64,000 bases of DNA from Riptortus pedestris (Eukaryota; Arthropoda; Insecta; Hemiptera; Alydidae), in contig CM032228.1 in the NCBI GenBank assembly GCA_019009955.1, forward strand, positions 125,420,001 through 125,484,000. Reading direction: 5' to 3'. A model generated the notes under the pieces. The model was not told where the DNA came from and ran no database searches. It saw only the letters and a program-made list of their open reading frames with translations. Numbering within the stretch: the first letter of the stretch is position 1; each line of letters starts with the position of its first letter. Position numbers and translations under genes: made by a program. This document shows, piece after piece, positions 1-8,760 of this stretch.

Positions 1-996
1 CTTGTCAGAAGGATACCTAGTGTTTTGCCATATTCGTCGTGCTCGTCTTTTTTCTTGGAGTAGAGTTCGTAAATGCGATGGAAGGTATGTCTCTTTGGGT
101 ATTGCGTTTGAGCGTGGTTTTGTTTGAGCCGAGTAGTAAAGGGATTTTTGAATTGTAACTGTTATATATTGTACTGCATCGTCTATCTCTGTTTCCGTTT
201 TTAGAGAGATGTTTAAGTCAAGATTCTTGTCAATGTACGTTTGAAAGGATTCCTAATCAACTGGTCCAGGTGTGAGGGACGGTTTTTCGGGAAGTCGGAA
301 TAAATGGGAGTTTGAGTTGAACAGAAGAAGGACAGGACTATGATCGGATGACAGGTCATCTAGTGTGAACACTGATGTAGGGATTCGGGAAAGGCCTGAG
401 GTAATGAAATAATCTAATGTATCAGGGAGTTTAGAACGGGAAGTGGGCCAGTAGGTGCAAGAAGAAGGAGTAAGGACGTTACAAGAAAAGGTCGAGAGGG
501 CTTGGAGAAGAGCATGTCCACGTGTGTTCGATGTTCTGCAGCCCCATTGACAATGTTTAGCATTGTAGTCTCCTCCAGCGATGAATCGAGGACCCAAGTA
601 TCTGAAGTAGTCTTGAAATAATTGTGCTGATACGGATTTGTTAGGAGGGCAGTATACTGCCGACACAGTGATAGGAAGTTGGGATGCAGATTGATGGCTT
701 ATGGTAGTGCTCTGGAAAGGATTTGAAGGGAACTGATTAGGAAGCTGATAGTGAGTGAGATTGGCCCTGACAAGCACAGCTGTACCTCCATGAGCTGTTC
801 CATCCGGATGATCAGTCCTGTAAGTTTTGAATCCGTCAATGTGAAATGTGTGTCTGCTCGTAAGATGTGTTTCAGTCAGAAGTACAATGTCTATGTTTTT
901 GTCGTGAAGAAGTGTTGTCAGTTCGTCTTTATGAGTGCATAGTCCATTGGAGTTCCATAGGAGAAAGGAGAGAGGTTTAAATCTTGGAAAAATCAT
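1..996 (-). pseudogene. Jockey-type non-LTR retrotransposon ORF2: endonuclease and start of pol, one early stop, runs off window
   Basis: ORF2 starts at the ATG at 996-994. Residues about 8-230 form an apurinic-type endonuclease (exonuclease/endonuclease/phosphatase fold) that nicks target DNA. Visible motifs in order are LLWNSNGL, LLTETHL with the catalytic Glu, YRTDHPDGTAHGGTAVLV, AGGDYNAKHCQWGC and the terminal SSDHSPVLL. A TAG at 255-253 interrupts the frame just after GPVD, where relatives usually have Trp. Reading on in the same frame to base 1 gives ordinary Jockey linker sequence ending RARIWQNTRYPSDK, so the stop is probably a single substitution in a recent copy. The reverse transcriptase proper would lie beyond the left edge. 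The assignment to the Jockey group rests on motif recognition. Confidence 0.9.
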
Positions 997-1836
997 AATT
1001 GAGGTGGGGATAATGGGATTTCGCTAAGTTTATGAAGAAGTGCGGTTAAGGGAAGGATCAGATTTTTTAGGTCACTTAGTAAGGAGTGGAGGGAGGAAAT
1101 GATAGTTGAGAGGTCAGGGGAAGTCGAGTAGGAGTCAGGTGGAAAGTATGCGGAGGGATTAGTAACTGAAGCGTAAGTGGCTCTAGCTGTAGGGTGGGAG
1201 GGTGTTGCTGGCTGGTGAGTTGTTGGCTGGCGTTGGTCTTGTTGAGGTTGGCGATGGTTCGAGACCTGTGTAGGCTGGCGTTGTGGATGCTGTGAAGCCT
1301 GGCGTGGGACCTGGCGTTGCGCCTGCTGAGAAGCCTGGCGTTGTGGCTGCTGCGGAACCTGACGTTGTGCCTGCTGCGAAGCCTGGCGTTGTAGCTGCCG
1401 GGACTGCTGGAGGGACTGCTGCGATGGCTGGTGTTGTGACTGGTGCGAAGGTTGGTTTTGTAGTTGCTGCGATGGCTGGTGTTGTGACTGGTGTGAAGGT
1501 TGGTTTTGTAGTTGCTGCGATGGCTGGTGTTGTGACTGGTGTGAAGGTTGGTTTTGTAGTTGCTGCGATGGCTGGTGTTGTGATTGCTGTGGGAGTTGAT
1601 GCTGAGATGAGCTAAGCTGATTAATAATATGAGGTGAAGCAGTGACGGGATTGTATTCAGAGTGTTGCTGAGGTGGCTCTGAACTCTTTTGCCGAACTAT
1701 GGATTGGCGGCGCTGTTTTAGTTCCTTGTAAACCGCACATCCACGGTAATTGGCGGGGTGATCGGAATTACAATGTACACCTTTAGCTGGTTCGTCTCGG
1801 GTGTTTTTCGTACAGTCTGTGGTAAGGTACAGCTGA
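993..1836 (-). CDS. Jockey ORF1 (gag-like nucleic-acid-binding protein), C-terminal part
   Basis: One frame stays open from the junction near 1836 down to the TGA at 995-993. The N-terminal end shows the last zinc-knuckle block of Jockey ORF1 proteins, HCNSDHPANYRGC followed by AVYKELKQRR. A long Gln-rich linker follows, with four tandem units of about 16 residues (core QLQNQPSHQSQHQPSQ), then a Ser/Leu-rich tail. ORF1 proteins coat the element RNA. The stop overlaps the ORF2 start as ATGA (996-993), an arrangement associated with termination-reinitiation in non-LTR elements. The N-terminal part is missing because the copy is 5' truncated at the boundary with BEL/Pao sequence. No frameshift or stop is seen in about 280 codons. 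Confidence 0.85.
1418..1609 (-). repeat. 48-bp tandem repeat in Jockey ORF1
   Basis: Four consecutive units of 48 bp start at 1418, 1466, 1514 and 1562. They are nearly identical and keep the ORF1 frame because 48 is divisible by 3. Each unit encodes a 16-residue Gln/Ser/His-rich block. Confidence 0.85.
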
Positions 1837-2285
1837 GGTTAAACTATAAGTATTGGTGACTAACTCATAATCCTATATCGGGTCCTCTGGGTGAATCCTG
1901 AACAGAATATGTTGATACGATCGATGTTTAGAGATGATACTATACGATACATTTTGGCAATGTCTCCCATCAAAGACACACGGTGAAATATGAAACGTAG
2001 CAGAATATCAAATAAGTTCTTTTGCCAAGCAGGACCTTTCAGCAAGCAACAATTAAGACTCAACCCAGAAGTAGTTGGTGCACTGCCGTCAACACAACTC
2101 GACATTGAGTGGTTGTAGAGTCCTTGTATACAGCTAAATGAGGAATTTCACACTTCCCACTTCCCAATGTCACTTTCTGCATAAGGCCCATCATTATATA
2201 CTCATTCATAAATGCATTGTAATCCTGTCTCATATCTGGAGGTCTAGATAAAGCATTTTCTAAAACGAGCAACCTTTTATTATAT
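1832..2285 (-). pseudogene. BEL/Pao LTR retrotransposon reverse transcriptase fragment
   Basis: Read across three frames, the minus strand gives the conserved start of a BEL/Pao-type reverse transcriptase: RLLVLENALSRPPDM, then YNAFMNEYIMMGLMQKV, PHLAVYKDSTTTQCRVV, DGSAPTTSGLSLNCCLLKGP and LFDILLRFIFHRVSLMGDIA followed by KMYR. The first catalytic Asp (in GDIAKMYR) is visible. Frameshifts lie near 2097 and 1900 and a TAG follows HPEDPI. The last readable piece, DYELVTNTYSLTSAVPY, stops abruptly where Jockey ORF1 begins. No LTR is visible in the window. It is a decayed copy and was the target of the Jockey insertion. Confidence 0.8.
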
Positions 2286-2432
2286 TAATGAACGACCTAG
2301 GTTGTCTATTAGGTTTAAAAAAAAAAATTGGAGAGTTATATCTACCTTCGGGGGAACGAAAATACAATTCTTTGTATTGGTCTTCAGCCAATTGCTCTTC
2401 TTCACTCAAGAGGTTAACTTAACGTTGAGTAC

Positions 2433-2714
2433 ATACAGTTGCGACCACAGCAGTGTCGTTGGAAGTGAAGAATATTTTTACTTGGAGAGAGAAAAAGACG
2501 TCCAATTCTTCACAAATTTTTATTTCGGCGCTAAGTGCTTTCAAAGATTATTGTCTTCATCTGCAGAGCTACTTGCATGCGCTCATCGGGAAAGACAGCA
2601 AGTGACTCAATGAGAGCAAAGACTATCTGTCTTTCCCAATGAGCGCATGCGAGTAGCTCTGAAGATGGAGAAATAAAAATTTGTGAAGAATTGGAAGTAT
2701 TTTTCTCTCTCCAA
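2433..2714. mobile_element. Fold-back MITE with ~100-bp inverted arms and 9-bp target duplication (Mutator-like?)
   Basis: The sequence GTTGAGTAC occurs at 2424-2432 and again at 2715-2723, directly flanking the element. The arms pair as TTGGAGAGAGAAAAA...CCAATTCTTCACAAATTTTTATTT on the left (from 2479) and its complement on the right, continuing through the GAGCTACT(T/C)GCATGCGCTCAT block (left arm end near 2600, right arm start near 2620). The left arm carries an extra 46 bp outside and about 28 bp inside. A third copy of the arm lies at 13946-14037. Long inverted arms with 9-bp duplications are typical of Mutator-like elements, but there is no transposase here. Confidence 0.65.
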
Positions 2715-2723
2715 GTTGAGTAC

Positions 2724-3645
2724 CTACACATTCACGCTGTCAAAATTCCCAATTCTGCTTAGATATAACGCGCAGCCTCTACGTGATGGATTTGTTTTAT
2801 TCCTATAACTGGGATGAGACCGCATCATTTTGAAGATATAGGTGAATGCTAATTACTTTTCGTTATTTGAAAAGGTGAAAGAAGGCTTATAAATCATTTC
2901 ATACATTAACCATTTGTTTTGGCCGAATATCCTTTAAAGAAAAATATACTTGTTTTTTCATGGTCCAAAAAGTCAAACAAACATCCAAAATTTCTTAACC
3001 ATAATAAATAAAATTTTAATGTCAGTGTTATTATATTATCTATCATTAGCTTCATTATTATGTGATAAGATGATAAAACCAAAGGGGTTGAGTATTCTTT
3101 CTAATTATTTCAATGCATTTTATTCAAATATTAACTTTGTTAATATATATATATATATATACGAGCTAATTACTCTCTCGGATGCCGATTAACTATTTTT
3201 ATGGGAGATGAAATTTGCAACCCTCTTACAGGAACCGCCAAAATGATAAGATGGAGTGAGGGGGGGGGAGCGTTGAGAGTTTCCTGAGTTTGCCAGGTTG
3301 GTTTAGCAGCTATCTTAGGGATTCATGGAGAAGCAGCTTTCAGCGCCCTCTCCTGCCTTTATGACCCCATAAAAGAGACACTTATATGATGAGTTAGCAT
3401 CCCTCACTTCACTCGCCCACTACGAGCTATTCTCCATTGAGAATCTGGTTAGTGCACCTTCAACGGAGTCTCCTTTCTCATTCATTAGATATGCTAATTC
3501 AAAATGCAAGTCGGCTCCGCCGTGAAGTATTTCTAAAGGCTTTCTTTAAAATATACGACTCACTGCATCAATAAATTATTGTCAGAGAACGACATTTTTC
3601 ATGCTCACAAATCAACATGAATACCATACGGAAATTTAAAAAAGG
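2724..3645. other. No gene seen
   Basis: AT-rich DNA with a short (TA)n run near 3143-3161 and an A/T-poor patch at 3240-3500. Open frames here are short and show no recognisable domain. Confidence 0.6.
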
Positions 3646-4109
3646 TCCGTCACACAGGAGCTGCGTTAACTATGCAGATTTTCCATATTCGTCACTTATT
3701 TGCATTTATCTCAAAACGTAAAAGTTCAATGAGAAGAATATTAAATCCTCAAATTAAAGGCTTCGTAATATAATAGCTTATTGTTAGTATGACAGGATTA
3801 GGAGGGAGGGTTTACCTTTGGCCAAAATCTAAAAAAATGAAAATAACTTCGTTAATAATAATGATAGAGAATAAATGTATATTACAATATTTATAGTACA
3901 TTTTATTTTCGATAAAATAGCTTCAATACAATTTTTCAATCCGACGTAGAATAGCTGAGATATTTCGAATTTTCGAAACTCTCCCTCTCTAAACCCCCTC
4001 CCACTGGTTTGATTTCAGCCATTAACGACCTCGACCTTTAGTTTTGTATGAAACGCTTATATATACAGTTTCGTTAAGATCAAATAAGAATTGCGACCTT
4101 TAGAGTGGT

Positions 4110-4183
<74 letters not shown>

Positions 4184-4332
4184 TAGATATAGATATATGT
4201 ATATAATTTTGAACGGACCTCATTTTTGTCATCTACAGGGTAGTATCGATGGACAATTGAGAAAAGTTTTCGAAAATCGCGTCATGAGTACGACCCCAAT
4301 AGCTGATTTCTCTTGAGGGAAATCTGCTAAAA
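3646..4332 (+). mobile_element. Helentron-like (HINE-type) repeat, copy A
   Basis: It begins (A)nGG TCCGTCACACAGGAGCTGCGT, the 5' hairpin region of the family, followed by GCAGATTTTCC. The body has the family motifs AAAGTTCAATGAGA, GGGTTTACC, a C-rich stretch near 3990 and ATTAACGACCTCGACCTTTA. A (TA)n array lies at 4113-4171 and the 3' end is TGATTTCTCTTGAGGGAAAT followed by CTGCTAAAA. It carries the first of the family's three kinds of 5' module, shared with the copies at 18.8 and 28.8 kb. No coding capacity is seen, so it would be a non-autonomous element. Confidence 0.75.
4113..4171. repeat. (TA)n microsatellite inside Helentron-like copy A
   Basis: About 29 TA units, at the position occupied by a TA array in most long copies of this family. 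Confidence 0.95.
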
Positions 4333-4784
4333 AGTCTGCATAAAATAAGCATATTTCACACTTTTTAAATTGACACTCTGGGAATCTCATGTCACCTGAC
4401 TGAACTGTAAGGTGAACATCAGTTACTCAAAGTAAAAATTCAATGAGTACAAGTGAAGATTTACAAGAGGCTGAAAAGAAGAAAAGAAATAATTGCCTGA
4501 ATATATTCTAGTTAAGATAGCAGATTTCCTTTACAAGAAATAAGCTATTAGATTGAAAAATAAGACCTCAGGTCTTATATTGGTAGTAGGTTTGTGTTCT
4601 TGAAAATGTTATTGAATGTACAAATAAATAATGTTTGTCTATTTTATAGCGAATTTGATAACTCTTTAAAATTGATATCTTCCTGACTATCAATTTTTTT
4701 TTAATATGAATATTAAGCTGACCTGTCAGGAAATAAATATAATGATGCCCAATAAAGGAATGATCCGTATAAGCTTTCCTACAG

Positions 4785-4823
4785 ATTCTATTGGTAATAG
4801 GTTCACCTATTTACCAATAGAAT
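4785..4823. other. Hairpin
   Basis: ATTCTATTGGTAATAGGT faces its complement ACCTATTTACCAATAGAAT with a 2-base loop and one bulge. It is an isolated stem of about 18 bp and no function is assigned. Confidence 0.6.
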
Positions 4824-4861
4824 ATCGCTAATTACGGTCTCTAGTTCTACCGTCAATGTCA

Positions 4862-4950
4862 AAATTAACGAGTTCTTAGGGTATTGGTCGTGTCATGATT
4901 TTGTGACAACGTTTCGCTAGTAATGCTGGTTGCTACTTCAGGGTGTCCCA
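4862..4950 (-). repeat. Penelope-like element 3' tail fragment
   Basis: Read on the minus strand, CCTGAAGTAGCAACC is followed by CTAGCGAAACGTTGTCAC. This resembles the non-coding 3' end of the Penelope-like element at 24.2-24.7 kb, which has AGCGAAACGTTGGCAAC. Only the tail is present. Confidence 0.45.
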
Positions 4951-5066
4951 ACAGAGAAGATGGGGTTCAGCTATACTATCCAATGTATTTAGACAGTCAA
5001 AACTGATTGTGACGGTGGGTGGGTAGAAGGTCAAAGTGATTCTTTCCTAGCCCAGTAAATAAAATT

Positions 5067-5074
5067 AATATATA

Positions 5075-5143
<69 letters not shown>

Positions 5144-5310
5144 GTAACCTCTGTCTGTACATTGATTTTTTTCGTGAAATTTCACGATACCTTTTCGTTT
5201 CACATGTCATACATACCATAACTGCATTTTGTTTCTTTGGTGTCTGTTTGTTTGATTATTTGTTTGTTTGTTACCTTTTCACGCATAAACGAACCGAATG
5301 CATTGAATAA
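5067..5310 (+). repeat. Dispersed repeat Y (TA array plus CCTCTGTCTGTACATTGA module)
   Basis: After a (TA)n array (about 5067-5141) comes AACCTCTGTCTGTACATTGA, TTTCGTTTCACATGTCAT and CATAACTGCATTTTGTTTCT. The same module follows the TA array at 43608, where it leads into a tandem array. No coding capacity is seen. Confidence 0.7.
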
Positions 5311-5854
5311 ATTCCCTATAGGGTCTTGGAGATTGAATAATTTTCCTTTTTCTAAATTATCTAAAATTACTTAATATCAACAGTATAAAAAATGATGATC
5401 GTCTTCAGCGAGAATCGATCCACGTCAATGAATGAAGACGCTCAGTCTGGGTGAAGAGGAATGGATGAATCAAGTCCCTGATACTGGATTTCAATGGATT
5501 TCCACCCCTTCTTTTCCTCGTCAGCTTTCCTGGAACTGCTGGGCTCCAATAAGAATATTTGATTCAATTGAGGAAAAACCATGGGCTTGAAGAAGTTCTT
5601 GGAACTGGGATAAGCTGGAGAGTGCAGGCACTTTGCCGGTAGAACAATACACTCCTAACGTACGTCGATTGTCATCAGCTGGGTGCCGAAAGGCGCCGAG
5701 CAATTCCGACTACCTCCGATTCGCGCCATTCACTACTTACTTTACTAAATATTATATAACTAATAAAAATAACTTTTTACATAAATGGGTTGGCCACAAA
5801 ACTGGTCTAAGGACGAATACGCCGTACCCATGAGCGCCAGTGGATACACCTACT
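5311..5854. other. Unassigned stretch with a short open frame
   Basis: A minus-strand frame at 5521-5703 (60 codons) has ordinary composition, but I recognise no domain and the opposite strand is open over part of it. The minus-strand text near 5405-5430 (GGATCGATTCTCGCTG) weakly resembles a tRNA B box and could be a decayed SINE head. Confidence 0.3.
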
Positions 5855-5857
5855 GGG

Positions 5858-5900
5858 CCCATGGTCTTAGCAGATTTCCCTTTAGGAAAACCAGCTATTT
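5858..5900 (-). repeat. Fragment of Helentron-like 3' end
   Basis: TTAGCAGATTTCCCTTTAGG and a following CAGCTATT match the terminal palindrome region of the family on the minus strand. Only this short piece is recognisable. Confidence 0.4.
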
Positions 5901-6825
5901 ACCTTCTCCTGGGAAATACGGATCTTTTTGGGATAGCTGGCACCCCGGTTTGATTATTCCATAATCATCTTCTCTATTTAAATAATTTTGATGTTTCTCA
6001 ATTTGAATGACATCTCTTAAAATACTCCCTTGATTCCTCGTTATTTTTAACTTCGTCCAATTTTATTTGGTGGTTTGAATTTCTTAACAAATTTCACTTA
6101 ATCACAAACATTGTGTGCATATTAATATCTCTGTTCGATCAATGGATTCTTTCACAAACGCTCCTAGACTACTTCACATCTCAAAGGGTTCTTACTTGCA
6201 AGGCATCTTTTGTACATGGTATCATCTGGCTTATTAGTAGTGAAGATTGTTTATAAATTATATTTCTAGAAAACATTTCTATCGTTCCCTTCGCGTAACG
6301 AATATTCTTTGGGTTTTTTCATTTCTTGGGACTGTCTATTTTTACCTTCTCCAATAAATATTGAATACCTGCGTCAATAGTTAATTTTGTTTCGTATTAA
6401 ATAATGATAACTTTTGTTTTCATTAAATATGCTTCTAGTGGTAGAATCGAAGCCAATTGTGTAAGCCAATAACACAATGAATAAAGAACTGGCGCTTGGG
6501 CTATTGTGAGAAATTACTTCTGACATTTAACACAAAATATTCTTTCTCCCTCCACTCGTAGAGCGATAATTAAAATTGACATGTAGGACAGTAGTATTAT
6601 TGACAACTCAATGAAACGTAATATTAAATTCATTAAGTTCAATTTTTAAATAAGGTTTTCTAGTTTTTAACGAGAAGAGTGTTTTACCTACAGTGAACAC
6701 GTAGTTCACCGATTGAAATATAAGTGGTGACCTGTTTTGAATCATAATTATGGGGTTAACTCAGAAAATAAATACGTCCCTTAATTTCTGTAAATAACGA
6801 AAATATACAAACATTCCACTTTTAC
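5901..6825. other. No gene seen
   Basis: AT-rich sequence without recognisable repeats, domains or RNA genes. Confidence 0.6.
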
Positions 6826-7010
6826 TTTATGTTACTATCGTCAACATTTCTCTTTATGGATAATTTGGACGGATTATCTAAGGGTTACCACCATTTCCCA
6901 GCTAGGTCGAGACTAACGACATTATTTCATCAAATTGTCACTAAATAAATTCCTATTACCCAAGTGGGACTCGAACCCACGACTCTAGGTTTACCAAATT
7001 TATTAACAAA
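6826..7010 (-). mobile_element. tRNA-derived SINE, copy 1
   Basis: On the minus strand, CGTGGGTTCGAGTCCCACTT contains a perfect RNA polymerase III B box (GGTTCGAGTCC). The body, with TTTAGTGAC...TGGTGGTAACCCTTAGATAA, matches the copies at 15.4 and 38.3 kb. The rest does not fold as a tRNA, so this is a SINE and not a tRNA gene. Confidence 0.75.
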
Positions 7011-7189
7011 AACAAAGACTTAACTCACATAGGTTACCTGAATTATTCAATAGTTATACACATTTAATACGAATTTGCGGTTTACGGAATATTGATTAAT
7101 TTTTCTTTTGATAATGATTATTATTATTATTTTTATTATATAACTCGCTTATGAGTATATCTAATTGAACTTCTTAAAAAAAAAAAAAT

Positions 7190-7760
7190 CAACGAAAGAA
7201 GTGAGAAAAGAATAGCTCTGGGTTGGAAATTTCCCAATTGAAATGAAGAAAAGAGTTTATGATTCTTGCGTTTTTCCGACAGTGACATACGGTAACCAAA
7301 CGTGGTCTATCACAAAAAGCAAATCAAGGAAACTGGAATTATGGCGAAGATCAGTGGAAGGGAGCATGCTAAATATCAGGAGGAAAGACAATATCAGAAG
7401 TTTCATCACTAGGGAAACAACAAGACTGACAGATATAAAGGACTAAATGGAATCATTGAAATGGAAATGGGCAGGCCACCTCCTCAGGACTCCAGATGAT
7501 AGATGGTCAAAGCAAATAACTGGAACTCCATACAACCTAAAATCTGGACTCCATACAACCTAAAAAAATACTTGGAAGACAGGCCAAAAGATGAGCAGAC
7601 CGGATGAAAGAAATGACAGGAGCAATGTGGTAGAGATTGGCCAGAGATAGAGATGCTTGGATGAAGAAGATCAAAGAGAGGGAGACGACTTCCGCCTCTT
7701 CTGGTCACCTCTGGAAGTGTGCGACTTCTATTCCCTGAAGAGAAAGCCAATGTATTAGTT
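7190..7760 (+). pseudogene. RTE-like non-LTR retrotransposon, C-terminus of ORF2
   Basis: The plus strand reads YDSCVFPTVTYGNQTWSITK, a Leu/Glu/Arg-rich segment, SMLNIRRKDNIRS and then WKWAGHLLRTPDDRWSKQIT. These are the post-reverse-transcriptase blocks of RTE-type ORF2 proteins. Stops occur at 7444-7446 and further on, and a duplicated stretch (ACTCCATACAACCTAAAA twice, 7525-7566) adds another break. The catalytic reverse transcriptase lies upstream in intact relatives and is absent here, as expected for a 5'-truncated copy. Confidence 0.8.
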
Positions 7761-7974
7761 GTCTTACCGGGCTCAATTAATGTAATAATGTTAACTATAT
7801 AAGTGTGGATGTAATTAATTACTTATTGCACCACAGTTTTGTTTATTTTTTACTTTTATTAGTCGTAGGTATATAACAATTTTGTAAGTTAGCTTTAACT
7901 TTAATTTATGCTATTAATGAACTATTTTCTTTATATCAATTTAGGCATACTAATAAAGGCTATTTTTCATTCAT

Positions 7975-8031
7975 TCTTTTATTATTATTTATTAATATCC
8001 ACTTTTTACTTCTGTTGCTAATTTCGATGGT
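7975..8031 (-). repeat. SINE 3' end fragment
   Basis: TTATTATTATTTATTAATATCCACTTTTT matches the tail of the SINE family on the minus strand (compare 15388-15430). Confidence 0.45.
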
Positions 8032-8353
8032 ACAAAGTTTTATGTATTTTTTTCATATATGGAACCATAAAAGCTTACGAAAAACTAATAAAATACAAAG
8101 ATTGCTAATTACCCATTAATAGTTAGTCGAAGTACTATTATTTTATTATTTGGTTTGTGCCCCACAGCGATGGTGATTGGAAAAATTTGAATAATATATT
8201 TACTCCCTCATGCACTTACATTCCTTTGTTGTACTTTATTTTTACATTATGGAAAATATTCCTTTAATATCTGATTGTTTCTCATATCCGTGCTTTGTCT
8301 AAAGAATATAATAAAAGTTAACCCTTTTAAAACTTTTTAAGTATGCTGTAGGC

Positions 8354-8760
8354 CTATTCTATTCTGTGCCATATGTTTTTGTAAATGTTTATGTGTTTTA
8401 GATATGTAAGAATTTGTGGAATATATTGGCTGCTGTCAGTTAATAGTTCTGTCATATCGTAGGGTATGTGAAGGTTTTTTCGTTGGATGCAGTCTGTCAG
8501 TATGTGCTTTATCGTTAGGTGTTTGTTGCAGTATTTGCAAATAGGGTTATCAGTCCTTGTCAACAAATGTCTATGTGTCAGGTATGTGTGGCCGATCCTG
8601 AGTCTGGCAAGAACAACTTCCTCCCGTCTAGTACTCCTATGACTCGATGGCAAATCCTTAATAGTACTTTTGATATTGCGGAGGTGGTTCTTTACTTCCA
8701 TCCATTCTGATTGCCATTTGTTTAGGTTTCGGTGGCGTATATGTCTCACTATGTGTCGAA
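8354..8760 (-). pseudogene. I-like non-LTR retrotransposon, extreme C-terminus of ORF2
   Basis: A 131-codon minus-strand frame contains RREEVVLARLRIGHTYLTH, then ICKYCNKHLTIKHILTDC. This Cys/His tail follows the RNase H domain in I-like and related elements, and its stop at 8354 is the likely natural ORF2 end. No RNase H or reverse transcriptase is found upstream on this strand, so the copy is heavily 5' truncated. The same block, more decayed, is present at 42.7-42.8 kb. Confidence 0.75.

Noticed and set aside
1283..1615. 110-codon plus-strand frame with repeated VVAAMAGVVTG blocks
   Set aside because: It is the antisense shadow of the Gln-rich tandem repeats in Jockey ORF1 on the minus strand.
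6955..7000. A tRNA gene, because of the perfect GGTTCGAGTCC box
   Set aside because: No acceptor stem or clear A box can be folded around it, and the flanking body is shared with other SINE copies.
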